Below are positions 7,435 through 16,976 of a stretch of 64,000 nt of DNA, piece after piece (position 1 is the stretch's first letter; the number at the start of each line of letters is the position of its first letter). Position numbers and translations under genes: made by a program. Origin of the DNA: Bacillota bacterium (GTDB lineage: Bacteria > Bacillota > Bacilli > Paenibacillales > NBRC-103111); NCBI GenBank assembly GCA_023386955.1, contig JAEWIS010000048.1:62001-126000 (forward strand), written 5' to 3'. Below the pieces are notes generated by a model that worked only from the letters and a program-made list of their open reading frames with translations, had not been told where the DNA came from and ran no database searches.

Positions 7435-9630
7435 TTATGACTGCATAATCCGCTGGACGGAGTACACATCCTTCAGGCGCTTGATTTTATCCACCACAGA
7501 CTGCAAATGGTCGATGTTCCGGATCAGAATGGTCATCTGGATCAAGGCCATCTTGTTCTTGTCCGAACGGCCCGAAACGGCAGAAATAATGGTCTTGCTT
7601 TCGGAAACCACCTGCAGCACCTCATTGAGCAGGCCGCGGCGGTCATGGCCGGTAATCTCGATGTCCACGCTGTAGTTGGCCTCCACCGAATCCACCCATT
7701 CCACCTCGATGACCCGGTTGCCCTCATCCCCGTCTCCCGTGGGAATATTGGGGCAGTCGCTGCGGTGTACGGAAACCCCTCTACCGCGGGTAATGTAGCC
7801 GATGATGCTGTCACCCGGCACCGGATTGCAGCAGCGGGCGAAACGAACCAGGACGTTATCCACGCCGATAACCCGGACACCATGGGTAGGACGGCCCTTT
7901 TTCTCCGCAGGGGCGGTTTTGACCTCCTTGGCCGCCTCCTCCAGCTGCCGCTGGGTTTCCTCCTGCTCCTTCTCCTTGCGCAGCTTCTCCGTTAGCCGGG
8001 TGCAGATCTGCGCAGCCGTAATCCCGCCAAAACCAACAGCGGACATCATATCGTCGATATCATGGAAGTTGAACTTACCGGCAACCTCCATAAGCTTATC
8101 ATCGGCCATCACTTGGGAGGGTTCGAAGCCGATACGGCGGATTTCCCGCTCGATGGCATCGCGGCCCTTCTCCACATTTTCTTCCCGCTTCTCTTTTTTG
8201 AAGAACTGCTTGATCTTGCTTTTAGTATGGGACGATTGAGCCAGCTTCAGCCAGTCCTGACTGGGTCCGTAGGAATGCTTGGAGGTGAGAATCTCCACAA
8301 TATCCCCGGTTTTGAGCCGGTGGTCCAAGGGCACAATCCGCCCGTTAACCTTGGCTCCAATGGTCCGGTTGCCCACCTCCGTATGAATCCGGTAGGCAAA
8401 ATCCAGGGGCACCGATCCAGCCGGCAGCTCAATAACCTCCCCTTTGGGGGTAAACACGAATACCAGGTCGGAGAAAAAATCCACCTTCAGAGATTCCATA
8501 AACTCTGACGCATCTCTGGCTTCCTGCTGCAGCTCCAGAATATCCGTAAACATATTCATCTTGTTGCCGGTGCCGAAGCTGGCGGTAATCGGCTGGGAGC
8601 CGTTTTCCTTATAGGCCCAGTGGGCGGCAATACCGAATTCCGCGGTTTTGTGCATTTCCCAGGTGCGGATCTGCACCTCCAGCGGTTCGCCCGTTGGACC
8701 AATCACCGTAGTATGCAGAGACTGGTACATGTTGGCCTTGGGCATGGCAATATAGTCCTTAAACCGGCCCGGCATAGGCTTGTATAAGGTATGGATAATG
8801 CCGAGAACGGCATAACAGTCCTTGATGTTGTCCACAATGACACGGATGGCAAGCAGGTCGTAGATTTCACTGAACTGCTTGCTCTTGACGGTCATCTTGT
8901 TGTAGATGCTGTAAATATGCTTGGGGCGTCCGGAGATATCGCTGTCGATCCCCATCTCGCTTACCTTTTCGTTAATCTTCTGAATAACATCAGCGATATA
9001 TTGCTCCCGCTCCGCCCGCTTCTTCTGCATCAGATTGACGATGCGGTAATACTGCTGGGGGTTCAGGTAACGAAGGGCAATATCCTCCATTTCCCACTTG
9101 ATGGCGGATATACCGAGCCGGTGGGCAATGGGACAGAAAATCTCCAGCGTTTCGTCAGCGATCCGCCGCTGGCTCTCCTCCGACTGGAATTTCAGGGTCC
9201 TCATATTATGAAGGCGGTCAGCCAGCTTAATCAGAATCACGCGGATGTCCTGGGCCATGGCCACGAACATCTTCCGGTAGTTCTCATTCTGCTGCTCTTC
9301 CTTGGTTTTGAACTTGATCCTCTCCAGCTTAGTCAGACCATCCACCAGCATGGCGCAGGTATGACCGAACTGCTGCTCCACCACTTCCAGGGACACGGTT
9401 GTGTCCTCCACCACATCATGCAGAAGGGCGGCGATAATCGAGGTGGTGTCCATATTCATGCCGATCAGAATGTCTGCCACCGCAAGGGGATGAAGGATAT
9501 AAGGCTCTCCCGATTTGCGCAGCTGCCCGGAATGGGCACGCTCAGCAAAATCATAAGCTTCCCTGATTCGCTTGAGGTCGCTTTCTTTCATGTATGCAGA
9601 GGCTTTCTCCAGGAGCTGCTCGATGCTCAT
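7435..9630 (-). CDS. relA: bifunctional (p)ppGpp synthetase/hydrolase
   Basis: 731 residues, a full-length Rel protein. The hydrolase domain has HDVVED at 71-76 and upstream HPLAVADIL; the synthetase domain holds GRFKDYIAMPKANMYQSLHT, the ATP/GTP-binding strand; a TGS domain (VFTPKGEVIELPAGSVPLDFAYRIHTEVG) starts near 395; a zinc-finger/CC motif FARCCNPVPGD and an ACT domain fill the C-terminus. It makes and degrades the stringent-response alarmone at the ribosome. In most relatives apt lies immediately upstream; here apt is about 2.3 kb away because a permease gene and a small gene on the other strand are inserted. Confidence 0.97.
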   Translation of the reverse strand: MSIEQLLEKASAYMKESDLKRIREAYDFAERAHSGQLRKSGEPYILHPLAVADILIGMNMDTTSIIAALLHDVVEDTTVSLEVVEQQFGHTCAMLVDGLTKLERIKFKTKEEQQNENYRKMFVAMAQDIRVILIKLADRLHNMRTLKFQSEESQRRIADETLEIFCPIAHRLGISAIKWEMEDIALRYLNPQQYYRIVNLMQKKRAEREQYIADVIQKINEKVSEMGIDSDISGRPKHIYSIYNKMTVKSKQFSEIYDLLAIRVIVDNIKDCYAVLGIIHTLYKPMPGRFKDYIAMPKANMYQSLHTTVIGPTGEPLEVQIRTWEMHKTAEFGIAAHWAYKENGSQPITASFGTGNKMNMFTDILELQQEARDASEFMESLKVDFFSDLVFVFTPKGEVIELPAGSVPLDFAYRIHTEVGNRTIGAKVNGRIVPLDHRLKTGDIVEILTSKHSYGPSQDWLKLAQSSHTKSKIKQFFKKEKREENVEKGRDAIEREIRRIGFEPSQVMADDKLMEVAGKFNFHDIDDMMSAVGFGGITAAQICTRLTEKLRKEKEQEETQRQLEEAAKEVKTAPAEKKGRPTHGVRVIGVDNVLVRFARCCNPVPGDSIIGYITRGRGVSVHRSDCPNIPTGDGDEGNRVIEVEWVDSVEANYSVDIEITGHDRRGLLNEVLQVVSESKTIISAVSGRSDKNKMALIQMTILIRNIDHLQSVVDKIKRLKDVYSVQRIMQS

Positions 9631-9953
9631 TCGCGAGAGATCCTTTCCTTTTATGTCGATTTAATTCATTATGCCCTTGAAACCTACCGCCCGTCAAGAA
9701 TACCTGACATAAACCTGATGCATTTTGTAAAATTATCATTAATTGTAGCACTTTATAGAGGCAAGTTCATTTCCTGCGGTACGAAGCGACAAACTCCATA
9801 TCGGACGGATTTCCGGCCCCTTGTGAAAAATACCTGACATAGCGGAAGAAAGGCATATCCAATGCCAATGATTTCTGTTAATATGTTCGTTGGAGAAAAA
9901 CTGAAAGATTTGTCGAAACGATTATTTTATCACGAATCAGGAGGAATTAGAAC
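9631..9953. other. relA / permease divergent intergenic region
   Basis: No gene. It must hold the promoters of relA (minus) and the permease (plus). On the minus strand TACAAT near 9747-9752 could be a -10 box but no good -35 is 17 bases away. A 13-base direct repeat AATACCTGACATA occurs near 9698 and again near 9828, and GGCATATCCAATGCC near 9852 is a small inverted repeat; a regulator may bind here. No purine or pyrimidine riboswitch was recognised. Confidence 0.35.
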
Positions 9954-11222
9954 GTGCAGCGTGTTATCCAGGTAGACGAGCGCCCGTCGCTCGCAGAAAG
10001 CATTCCCTTAAGTATCCAGCATTTGTTCGCCATGTTCGGCTCAACTGTGCTGGTCCCGATTATCTTTGGCGTAAGCCCCGCCACCATACTGTTGATGAAC
10101 GGTATCGGCACCCTCCTGTACATCCTGATCTGCCGCGGCAAAATCCCTGCCTATCTGGGTTCCAGCTTCGCTTTCTTATCCCCTGTCACTGCCGTCCTGA
10201 AAGAATATTCCGGCATTGAAGGCTATCATTATGCACTTGGTGCCTTTATTGTGGTCGGCGTCATCTTCTGTGTGGTCGCGCTTATTGTAAGACTTGCCGG
10301 CACTGGCTGGATTGACGTGGTTTTCCCTCCCGCAGCCATGGGCGCAATCGTAGCGGTTATCGGTTTGGAGCTTGTTCCGGTTGCAGCCGGACAAGCCGGT
10401 TTCATCAAGGCGGAGGATGTTCCCTTTGATAGTGCCGCCATTACTGTAGCCATTATTACGCTCGGTGTTGTTGTGATCGGTAACGTTATGTTCCGCGGCT
10501 TCTTCAAAATCATCCCGATCTTGATTGGCATTATCGTGGGATATCTGGTTGCTTGGCTGGGTTATGACATGATCGATTTCACAGCCGTAAAGGAAGCAGG
10601 CTGGTTTGAACTGCCCAAGCATTACGCCCCCAAATGGAGCTGGACGGCCATCGCCACCATTGCACCGGCAGCACTTGTTGTTGTCGCCGAGCATATCGGC
10701 CATCTGGTCGTAACCAGCAATATTGTCGGCAAGGATTTGGCCAAGGACCCGGGTCTGGACCGTTCACTTTTCGGTAACGGTATTTCCACTATTCTCTCCG
10801 GCTTCTTCGGCTCCACACCCAATACCACCTACGGCGAGAACATCGGCGTTATGGCCCTGACCAAGGTTTATTCCATCTGGGTCATCGGCGGAGCTGCTAT
10901 CTTCGCCATTATCCTGTCCTTCTGCGGCAAGCTGGCCGCATTGATCCAATCGATTCCCAATCCGGTTATGGGCGGCGTGTCCCTGCTTTTGTTCGGTATC
11001 ATCGCTGCTTCGGGTATCCGGATGCTTGTTGAATCCAAGGTCGACTATTCCAAACCGGTGAACATTATTCTGACCACCATCGTGCTGGTCATCGGCATCA
11101 GCGGCGCAAGCTTAACCTGGGGCACCTTCAGCATGAAGGGTATGGCTTTGGCCACCGTGATCGCCATTGTTATGAGCCTCTTCTTCAAAGCATTGGAAAA
11201 GCTCAACCTGATGAACGAATAG
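9954..11222 (+). CDS. uracil/xanthine permease (NCS2 family)
   Basis: 422 residues, GTG start with AGGAGG about eight bases upstream. A 12 to 14-helix membrane protein of the nucleobase:cation symporter 2 family; signatures include IPLSIQHLFAMFGSTVLVP near the N-terminus, and the conserved GNGISTILSGFFGSTPNTTYGENIGVMALT that lines the substrate site. The acidic/amide residues there and the short length are closer to UraA/PyrP than to XanP-type purine permeases, so uracil is the likely substrate. Monocistronic, followed by a strong terminator; it splits the usual apt-relA pair. Confidence 0.9.
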   Translation: MQRVIQVDERPSLAESIPLSIQHLFAMFGSTVLVPIIFGVSPATILLMNGIGTLLYILICRGKIPAYLGSSFAFLSPVTAVLKEYSGIEGYHYALGAFIVVGVIFCVVALIVRLAGTGWIDVVFPPAAMGAIVAVIGLELVPVAAGQAGFIKAEDVPFDSAAITVAIITLGVVVIGNVMFRGFFKIIPILIGIIVGYLVAWLGYDMIDFTAVKEAGWFELPKHYAPKWSWTAIATIAPAALVVVAEHIGHLVVTSNIVGKDLAKDPGLDRSLFGNGISTILSGFFGSTPNTTYGENIGVMALTKVYSIWVIGGAAIFAIILSFCGKLAALIQSIPNPVMGGVSLLLFGIIAASGIRMLVESKVDYSKPVNIILTTIVLVIGISGASLTWGTFSMKGMALATVIAIVMSLFFKALEKLNLMNE

Positions 11223-11247
11223 TTGATCACATAGCACTACCCTTAAC

Positions 11248-11284
11248 AGCCCGGTTCTGGAAGCAGAGCCGGGCTGGTTTTATT
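11248..11284 (+). terminator. Rho-independent terminator of the permease gene
   Basis: AGCCCGG pairs with CCGGGCT, with additional pairing TTCTG/CAGA inside, followed by GGTTTTATTT. Confidence 0.85.
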
Positions 11285-11307
11285 TGCTAATAATAATTCT
11301 AATAAAA

Positions 11308-11323
11308 TGTGAAATAAATCACA
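11308..11323 (+). promoter_or_regulatory. FNR/CRP-type binding site
   Basis: A perfect TGTGA-N6-TCACA palindrome (centre 11315.5), the consensus of the Bacillota Fnr protein. A weak -10 box TAAGCT lies at 11345-11350, which would put the transcript start near 11357, giving a -41.5 spacing, the class II activator position used at B. subtilis Fnr promoters. No good -35 box is present, as expected for an activator-dependent promoter. Confidence 0.6.
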
Positions 11324-11383
11324 ATATAAGTGTCCTTCTTGTGGTAAGCTAAGCTCATACTAATTCGAGAGGACGTGGCTGTA

Positions 11384-11563
11384 ATGCATCAACACGAAAC
11401 CAAAACCACTCAAAGCCTGCTCCACTTCTGCTATACCTGTGAAGGCGCCCATTCCTGCGAAACCGAGGAAGCCAGCCATACCTGCTGGAGCGAAAAGGGC
11501 TTTCAGGTCGAAGCCTCCGACGAAAATGTGACTGCAGAGCTGTTCCGCCAATACGCATTCTAA
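11384..11563 (+). CDS. small four-cysteine protein, putative metal binding
   Basis: 59 residues starting MHQHETKTTQSLLHFCYTC; ATG at 11384 has GAGAGG about eleven bases upstream. A GTG three codons earlier lies too close to that site. Cysteines are at 16, 19, 25 and 34 (CYTCEGAHSC then SHTC), with His 2, 4, 14, 23 and 32 nearby, so a zinc ribbon or iron-sulfur binding fold is conceivable. No signal peptide. It is a single-gene transcript between two terminators, behind an FNR-type box, so expression may be induced without oxygen. No known family recognised. Confidence 0.6.
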   Translation: MHQHETKTTQSLLHFCYTCEGAHSCETEEASHTCWSEKGFQVEASDENVTAELFRQYAF

Positions 11564-11594
11564 GCAGTTATCCATACAATCCACATGACATCAC

Positions 11595-11620
11595 GCCCGG
11601 GACTCCCGGGCTTTTTTGTT
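11595..11620 (+). terminator. Rho-independent terminator of the small Cys-rich gene
   Basis: GCCCGGGA pairs with TCCCGGGC around a single-base loop (tight), followed by six Ts. Confidence 0.85.
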
Positions 11621-11646
11621 TCTGGGGGGGGACCACGCTACCAAGT

Positions 11647-11831
11647 GTAACGGAACTGAGAAGCGCTTAGCCGCCAAAATATCTGTTTCAGGCAAGCTAA
11701 GGGAACTTAGACGCCCTTACACACAAACTCAGCACTCAATGGCAGCGATTTTGTCCGCTAAGGGTGTCTCAGTTTCGTTAGGTTTCATACGAAGTCGATT
11801 TTCTGCTTTAAGGGCTTCTTAGTTCCGTTAC
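11647..11831. repeat. intergenic module of four related ~24-bp units (2 forward, 2 reversed)
   Basis: Units at 11647-11670 and 11697-11720 read forward; units at 11757-11780 and 11806-11831 read on the minus strand. All share TAACGGAACTGAGA-like starts and CTTAG/CTTAC ends; the first and last are nearly perfect inverted copies (GTAACGGAACT..AG). A second module of the same design lies at 33372-33544. No ORF with a start signal overlaps. It is probably a dispersed repeat of this lineage with a large stem-loop capacity. Confidence 0.65.
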
Positions 11832-11886
11832 CAGGTTCATATTGCCCGGCAGCTACGACGTCCTGTGCCTCGCACTCGACAGCCTC

Positions 11887-11923
11887 AAAAAAAGAGACAG
11901 CCGAATCCGGCTGCCTCCTTTTT
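11887..11923 (-). terminator. Rho-independent terminator after apt
   Basis: On the minus strand AGGCAGCCGGATTCGGCTGTCT folds into a stem with an 11-base-pair capacity and is followed by CTTTTTTTG. Confidence 0.85.
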
Positions 11924-11934
11924 CTAACACTAGC

Positions 11935-12447
11935 TTAGTACGTCAACAGACTGAACACATCAATTCCATCCAGCTTGCCGCGGCCGTTCAGCTCCTCCAG
12001 CTCAATCAGGAAGGCCGCGCCCACAACATCCCCGCCTAGCTTGCGCACCAGGTTTACCGAGGTGGAGATGGTTCCGCCGGTAGCCAAGAGATCATCGGCA
12101 ATCAGCACCTTCTGGCCGGGACGGATAGCATCGGCATGCATGGCCAGCTTGTCTTTGCCGTATTCCAGGGCATAGTCCTCCTCAATGGTTTCAGCAGGCA
12201 GCTTGCCGCTTTTGCGGATGGGGATAAAGCCTACTCCGAGGGAATACGCCAGCGGCGCTCCCACCACAAAACCTCTGGCTTCGGGTCCGGCAATCAGGTC
12301 GATTTCCTTCTCCTTAACCAATTCCCTCAGTGCTTCAATGGAAGCCCTGTAGGCCGGTCCATCCTGCAGCAGGGTGGTAATATCCTTGAAGCTGATGCCC
12401 GGCTGGGGAAAATCCGGGATCACCCGGATGTAATCTTTAAAGTTCAT
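11935..12447 (-). CDS. apt: adenine phosphoribosyltransferase
   Basis: 170 residues, the usual length. The PRPP-binding motif [13 protein letters not shown] is intact, and the adenine-binding hood region reads [18 protein letters not shown], the family signature. It salvages adenine to AMP in the cytoplasm. The ATG overlaps the recJ stop by four bases (ATGA), showing translational coupling; the two form the tail of the secD-secF-CDF-recJ-apt run. Confidence 0.97.
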   Translation of the reverse strand: MNFKDYIRVIPDFPQPGISFKDITTLLQDGPAYRASIEALRELVKEKEIDLIAGPEARGFVVGAPLAYSLGVGFIPIRKSGKLPAETIEEDYALEYGKDKLAMHADAIRPGQKVLIADDLLATGGTISTSVNLVRKLGGDVVGAAFLIELEELNGRGKLDGIDVFSLLTY

Positions 12448-14885
12448 CGGTTCATCCTCCGTTTGCTTTCTAAAGTGGACTCTTCACCGTCGGAGCGGGC
12501 TTCCAGAATCAGCTCCCGCAGCTCGGCGGCGGTGGAGTAAATGTATAATTGCTCCATGCGGTCCTGGTTCATCATCCGCCTGTATAGGGCCGACTGGGTC
12601 AAATCCCGCTTCTGGACGGCTTCCGCCGCGTAATACCGCAAACCTTCCTTCCTGACAAAACCCAGCTCTTCAAATATGACCAGAAGCATCCGGGCTGCAG
12701 GCTCCTCCAAACCAAACCGCTTCTTCAAAGCAGGCCATACCCGGGCATCCCCGGCATTAAGCTCCTTTTCCCGGACGAGTAAGGCATAGAACTGCTTAAA
12801 TACCTCTCTGTCCGGCAGCCTGGCTCCCCCGATACCGGAGGCATCGGCAAATACAGCATACACCCTGCGGAGCTTGTCCAGCAATGCCACGATTTTGTCG
12901 AGAGACTCCCTGCCCGAGGGCAGAGTATACAGCACTACATCCCGCAGGTCGCGGACGTCGGTTAGAAGGGCTGTCCGGTTCATGGGACGGGGGTCCTCCT
13001 CCATCCCTTCCTCAATCAGCCACAGCGGGAAATGCCGCCATTCCTCCGGTAACCCGTCTGCTGCGTCCCGGTAAAAGATCAGGATGCCGCTCCCCTCCGG
13101 AAGCTCCGGCGGACGCATTCCCTTCTTCGCAGCGGTTCCGCGCCAATCGAATACCTGAGGCTCGCTGACCCGCATATCGTGAATCAGGATCTGCGGTTTG
13201 CGGGAGCCGTTCCACACATTCACCGACAGCTCCCCGACCAGGTCCAAGGAGGACGCCATGGCCAGACGCTCTGCAGCCGTGCCGCAATTAAAGCTGACGG
13301 CCTCCACGCTGCAGGCTGGCGCCGCTTCAACGGGTTCCTCCAGCGTCAGCTTCAGGTGCTGTCTGTCCTTGCCCATCGTTCGTTTGCCGGCAATACGCAG
13401 CTTGTTGAAGACGAACCGTGGCGACGGGTTGCCGCTTCCGAAAGGGGCCAGCACACTGAGCTGCTCAATACAGGATAGTGTGGTCTCGGCCAAGGAGCAT
13501 GAGAGGTCCGCCTGGATAATCGGGGTCAGATCCTCCTGCTGCAGCTCCTCCAATGCCAGCCGGGAGAGACGATCCTCCAGCTCGGGGATCAAGTCCGCCC
13601 GGAGTGTCAATCCTGCGGCCGCCTGATGGCCCCCGAAATGCTCCAGCAGACCGCTGCATTCCGTTAATGCATGATGAATATCGAATCCGGCGATGGAGCG
13701 GGCGGAGCCTTTGGCCAGCCCGGTTTTCCCGTCGATGGCGAACACGATCACCGGCCGGTAGAACCGCTCCAATAGCTTGGAGGCTACAATGCCGGCCACA
13801 CCCACGTTCCAGCCTTCCTTGGCTGCAATAATCACCCGCTGGCTGTCCATATCCCGCCCGTCCAGCAGGGCCATGGCCTCCTTCATCATGTCCTCTACGG
13901 TCTTCTGGCGTTCCTTGTTCAGCACATCCAGATCGTAGGCCAGATGGCTTGCCTCCTGCTCACTTTCGGTAGTCAGGAGGCGGACCGCCAGATTCGCATG
14001 CTGCATCCGGCCGCTGGCATTAATCCGCGGCGCCAGGGAGAAGCCGATGTGCCCCTCATTGACCGAACCCCGCTCGACTCCGGCTACGTCCAGAAGCGCC
14101 TTTAGCCCCAGATTGGCCGTATGACGCATCTGCTCCAGACCCAGCTTGACGATCAGCCGGTTCTCATCCACCAGAGGCATCAGATCCGCCACTGTACCGA
14201 TAGCAGCAATTTCCAGCCACTCCCGGGGCAGCTCGCCCAACAGCGCATGGGCCAGCTTGAAGGCCACACCTACCCCCGCCAGCTCCTTGCACGGATACGG
14301 ACAGTCCGGCTGCTTGGGATTCACCAGAGCAACAGCCTGATCCGGCAGCTCCGGAGGCGGTTCGTGGTGGTCGGTTACCACCACATCCATGCCCAGCCCG
14401 GCAGCATAAGCAATTTCTTTCTTGGCGCTGATGCCCGTATCTACAGTGACAATCAGCTTGACCCCTGCGGCTGCAGCCTGGTCCAGCGCTTCCCGGTTCA
14501 GGCCGTAGCCTTCATGAATCCGGTGGGGAATATATGTATCGTAACAGGCGCCCAGCCGTTTCATCAGAAAAATCATCAATGTGGTGCTGCTAATCCCGTC
14601 GGCATCGTAATCTCCGTAAATGCGGATTTTTTCGCCTTCCCGCAGGGAATGGCGGATACGGTTGACCGCTTCCGCCATTCCTTTGAGCAAAAAGGGATCA
14701 TGGAAGAGCTCGGCGCCTCCGTACAGAAAACGCCGGGCATCCTCCGCCCGTGTCCAACCGCGCACGGCCAGGAGCCGGGCTACAAGAGGATGAAGCGATA
14801 GCTCTGCAGCCAGTCTGCCGGCTGTTTCCTCCGCCTCATCCTCTTTGTCTTCAGATATTCTCCATCTTGCTTTTGCTTCCAGCAT
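12444..14885 (-). CDS. recJ: single-stranded-DNA-specific exonuclease RecJ
   Basis: 813 residues, the long Bacillota form. The DHH phosphoesterase motifs are complete: [14 protein letters not shown] near residue 90, VTVDTGI, and [13 protein letters not shown] near 170; the DHHA1 part has [11 protein letters not shown]. The C-terminal 200 residues form the extra domain found in Bacillus and Paenibacillus RecJ. It degrades single-stranded DNA 5' to 3' in recombination and mismatch repair. It starts 22 bases after the CDF transporter gene and overlaps apt by four bases. Confidence 0.96.
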   Translation of the reverse strand: MLEAKARWRISEDKEDEAEETAGRLAAELSLHPLVARLLAVRGWTRAEDARRFLYGGAELFHDPFLLKGMAEAVNRIRHSLREGEKIRIYGDYDADGISSTTLMIFLMKRLGACYDTYIPHRIHEGYGLNREALDQAAAAGVKLIVTVDTGISAKKEIAYAAGLGMDVVVTDHHEPPPELPDQAVALVNPKQPDCPYPCKELAGVGVAFKLAHALLGELPREWLEIAAIGTVADLMPLVDENRLIVKLGLEQMRHTANLGLKALLDVAGVERGSVNEGHIGFSLAPRINASGRMQHANLAVRLLTTESEQEASHLAYDLDVLNKERQKTVEDMMKEAMALLDGRDMDSQRVIIAAKEGWNVGVAGIVASKLLERFYRPVIVFAIDGKTGLAKGSARSIAGFDIHHALTECSGLLEHFGGHQAAAGLTLRADLIPELEDRLSRLALEELQQEDLTPIIQADLSCSLAETTLSCIEQLSVLAPFGSGNPSPRFVFNKLRIAGKRTMGKDRQHLKLTLEEPVEAAPACSVEAVSFNCGTAAERLAMASSLDLVGELSVNVWNGSRKPQILIHDMRVSEPQVFDWRGTAAKKGMRPPELPEGSGILIFYRDAADGLPEEWRHFPLWLIEEGMEEDPRPMNRTALLTDVRDLRDVVLYTLPSGRESLDKIVALLDKLRRVYAVFADASGIGGARLPDREVFKQFYALLVREKELNAGDARVWPALKKRFGLEEPAARMLLVIFEELGFVRKEGLRYYAAEAVQKRDLTQSALYRRMMNQDRMEQLYIYSTAAELRELILEARSDGEESTLESKRRMNR

Positions 14886-14907
14886 GACTCACCTCAGCCT
14901 TAACACG

Positions 14908-15861
14908 TCAATGCAAGAGCGTAGGCATTTCATCCTGCTCGGGATCAACATTGTTTTTGTAGGGATAACCCGGGTCGTAGGGATTAACATGGACCAGTAC
15001 ATCCGATACATGAATAAACCGTTTCATAAGATGCTGTTTGGCCAGCTTGGCAATCTCATGGCCTTCCGCTACCGTAATTTTCGGATTGACACTGATTTTC
15101 ACATCAACAATGACATAGTGGCCATGCTCGCGCGCCCGGAGCCCGTCAACGGTAATGACCCCGTTGATCCGCTGTACCGTTTGGACCAGTTCGGCGGCAT
15201 CCTCTTCGTGAAGAACATGGTCCATGGTATTGTGGACCGACTCCCGGATCATCTTGTAGCCGGTGCGCAGCACCAATAGTGAAACGAATATACCTGCCAG
15301 AGGGTCAAGCATATAAAGCCTGGGCTGGCCGAACAGATCCCCTGCCATGGCGCCCAAGACACCTGCACCTGCCGCCATAGAGGCGAACACATCCGTCCTG
15401 TGGTCCCAAGCCCCGGCCAGCAGCGCTTGGCTGGAGAGCTTTTTGCCAAGCGAGTAATTATAACGGAACAACGCTTCCTTCACAAGAACGGAAATGGCCA
15501 ACGCCACAAGCGCGATCCACTCGGGAGCCTGCTGTACTCCGCTCCGCAGCGAATCCAGGGAGGATTTGCAGATCTCAATGCCGATGACGATCATCAGCAC
15601 CGACACAACAATTGCGGCGATGGGCTCAGCCTTGCCATGGCCATAAGGGTGATCCGCATCTGCGGGCCTTCTTGCGGCTTTGATCCCCACCAGCACAGCC
15701 ACCGAACCGGCAACATCCGAGGCGGAGCTTACGGCATCCGCCATCAGTGCCTTACTGCCGGCGAAAAACCCGATGGTCCCCTTGACGGCGGCTAATGTCA
15801 AATTCCCGATGATGCCCATCCAAGCGGCCGTCTGCGCCTTTCCAAATCGTGTTTCCGACAT
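14908..15861 (-). CDS. cation diffusion facilitator (CDF) transporter
   Basis: 317 residues from the ATG at 15861, chosen because AAGGAG precedes it by about nine bases; the longer frame has no such signal. Five to six membrane helices; metal-site residues appear as KALMADAVSSASDVAGS in helix II and HPYGHGKAEPIA after it, and the cytoplasmic C-terminal ferredoxin-like domain ends in a His-rich stretch (HEIAKLAKQHLMKRFIHVSDVLVHV). It exports divalent metal such as Zn, Mn or Fe in exchange for protons; which metal cannot be told. It sits between secF and recJ, probably in the same transcript. Confidence 0.88.
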   Translation of the reverse strand: MSETRFGKAQTAAWMGIIGNLTLAAVKGTIGFFAGSKALMADAVSSASDVAGSVAVLVGIKAARRPADADHPYGHGKAEPIAAIVVSVLMIVIGIEICKSSLDSLRSGVQQAPEWIALVALAISVLVKEALFRYNYSLGKKLSSQALLAGAWDHRTDVFASMAAGAGVLGAMAGDLFGQPRLYMLDPLAGIFVSLLVLRTGYKMIRESVHNTMDHVLHEEDAAELVQTVQRINGVITVDGLRAREHGHYVIVDVKISVNPKITVAEGHEIAKLAKQHLMKRFIHVSDVLVHVNPYDPGYPYKNNVDPEQDEMPTLLH

Positions 15862-16040
15862 TCCGCCACTCCTTATCCTGAAATAACATGAGCCATACCG
15901 AAGGCCGGATGGGTTCATTCCCTGTCTTATGAAAGAAAGGACCCACCGTCGGGCGAAGACGCTTCTTCCTCATCGTCCCCGCCGTTTCAAGTGGATCGTC
16001 CGGTGCTGCTTTGTTCAAGCTTGTAGAGCGGTTCATGCAA

Positions 16041-16976
16041 TTACGGGTTGGTGGTCAAAACAGGCTTTTGGGGCGCATGGATCTTCCGCTTGCGCAGAAG
16101 GTACCACAGCGGCGTAGCCAGACAGATGGACGAATACACGCCGCTCACCAGGCCGAAAATTTTGGCCAATGCGAAAAGCTTAATAGCCTCACTGCCAAAA
16201 ATGAACAAGCTTACTGCCGCAAACAATACAGTGATAACCGTGTTGATGGAGCGTCCCATGGTCTGCCAGATACTGTGGTTGACCACGTCTGCCAGATCTT
16301 CCTCGGTTTTGATTTTGGCAAAGCGCATGTTTTCGCGGATCCGGTCCAGAATAACAATTTTGTCGTTGATGGAGTAACCGATGGTGGTCAGCACCGCCGC
16401 CACGAAGGGAAGATCCACCTCAAACCGGAAGATGGAGAATATTGAAAGCACGAAGAAGGCATCGTACAAAATGGTAATAATCGCGGAAACGGCAAACCGC
16501 CATTCAAACCGGATCGTAACATACAGGCAGATGCAAAGGCTGGCAATGGCTACGGCCATAATGGCCTTCCGGCCCATTTCGGTAGCCATGTCCGGGCTGA
16601 CGGCGCTAATCTCGGCGGAGACGCCGGAGCCGTAGGCTTGGGTGAACGCTCCGGTGACCTGCTTGACGGAGTCGTCGTTTAAGGTTTCGTCGAAACGGGC
16701 GGAGACACGGTCGTTATTGCCGCCGATGGTCAGTACGCTGGGACTGTGGCCCGCGTCCTGGAACAGCTTCTCCACCTCCGCTTTATCCACGGTTTTGCCG
16801 ATGGTCAAATCGATGGTTGTACCGGCCTTGAAGTCAACGCCGTAATGCAGGAAGTCCACACTGGGGGAGATGGTGGCGATGACCAGCATCACCAGACCTA
16901 CCAGAGTAATCAGAATGGAGCCGATAAAAAACAGGTTGCGGTTCTTGATAAAATCGTAATGGATTTTAGAGTGCAC
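16041..16976 (-). CDS. secF: protein translocase subunit SecF
   Basis: 311 residues with six predicted membrane helices and a large periplasmic-side loop after helix 1. Family motifs: DFKAGTTIDLTIG in the P1-like loop and GYSINDKIVILDRIRENMR in helix 4-5. SecF works with SecD and YajC to draw preproteins out of the SecYEG channel using the proton gradient. It overlaps the end of secD by 11 bases, so the two are translationally coupled. In B. subtilis the two are fused; here they are separate, as in other Paenibacillaceae. Confidence 0.95.
   Translation of the reverse strand: MHSKIHYDFIKNRNLFFIGSILITLVGLVMLVIATISPSVDFLHYGVDFKAGTTIDLTIGKTVDKAEVEKLFQDAGHSPSVLTIGGNNDRVSARFDETLNDDSVKQVTGAFTQAYGSGVSAEISAVSPDMATEMGRKAIMAVAIASLCICLYVTIRFEWRFAVSAIITILYDAFFVLSIFSIFRFEVDLPFVAAVLTTIGYSINDKIVILDRIRENMRFAKIKTEEDLADVVNHSIWQTMGRSINTVITVLFAAVSLFIFGSEAIKLFALAKIFGLVSGVYSSICLATPLWYLLRKRKIHAPQKPVLTTNP

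Noticed and set aside
9881-9925. PurR-box-like CGAAC sequence upstream of the uracil permease
   Set aside because: Only one half-site fits and the second CGAA is in the wrong orientation and distance for a PurBox pair.
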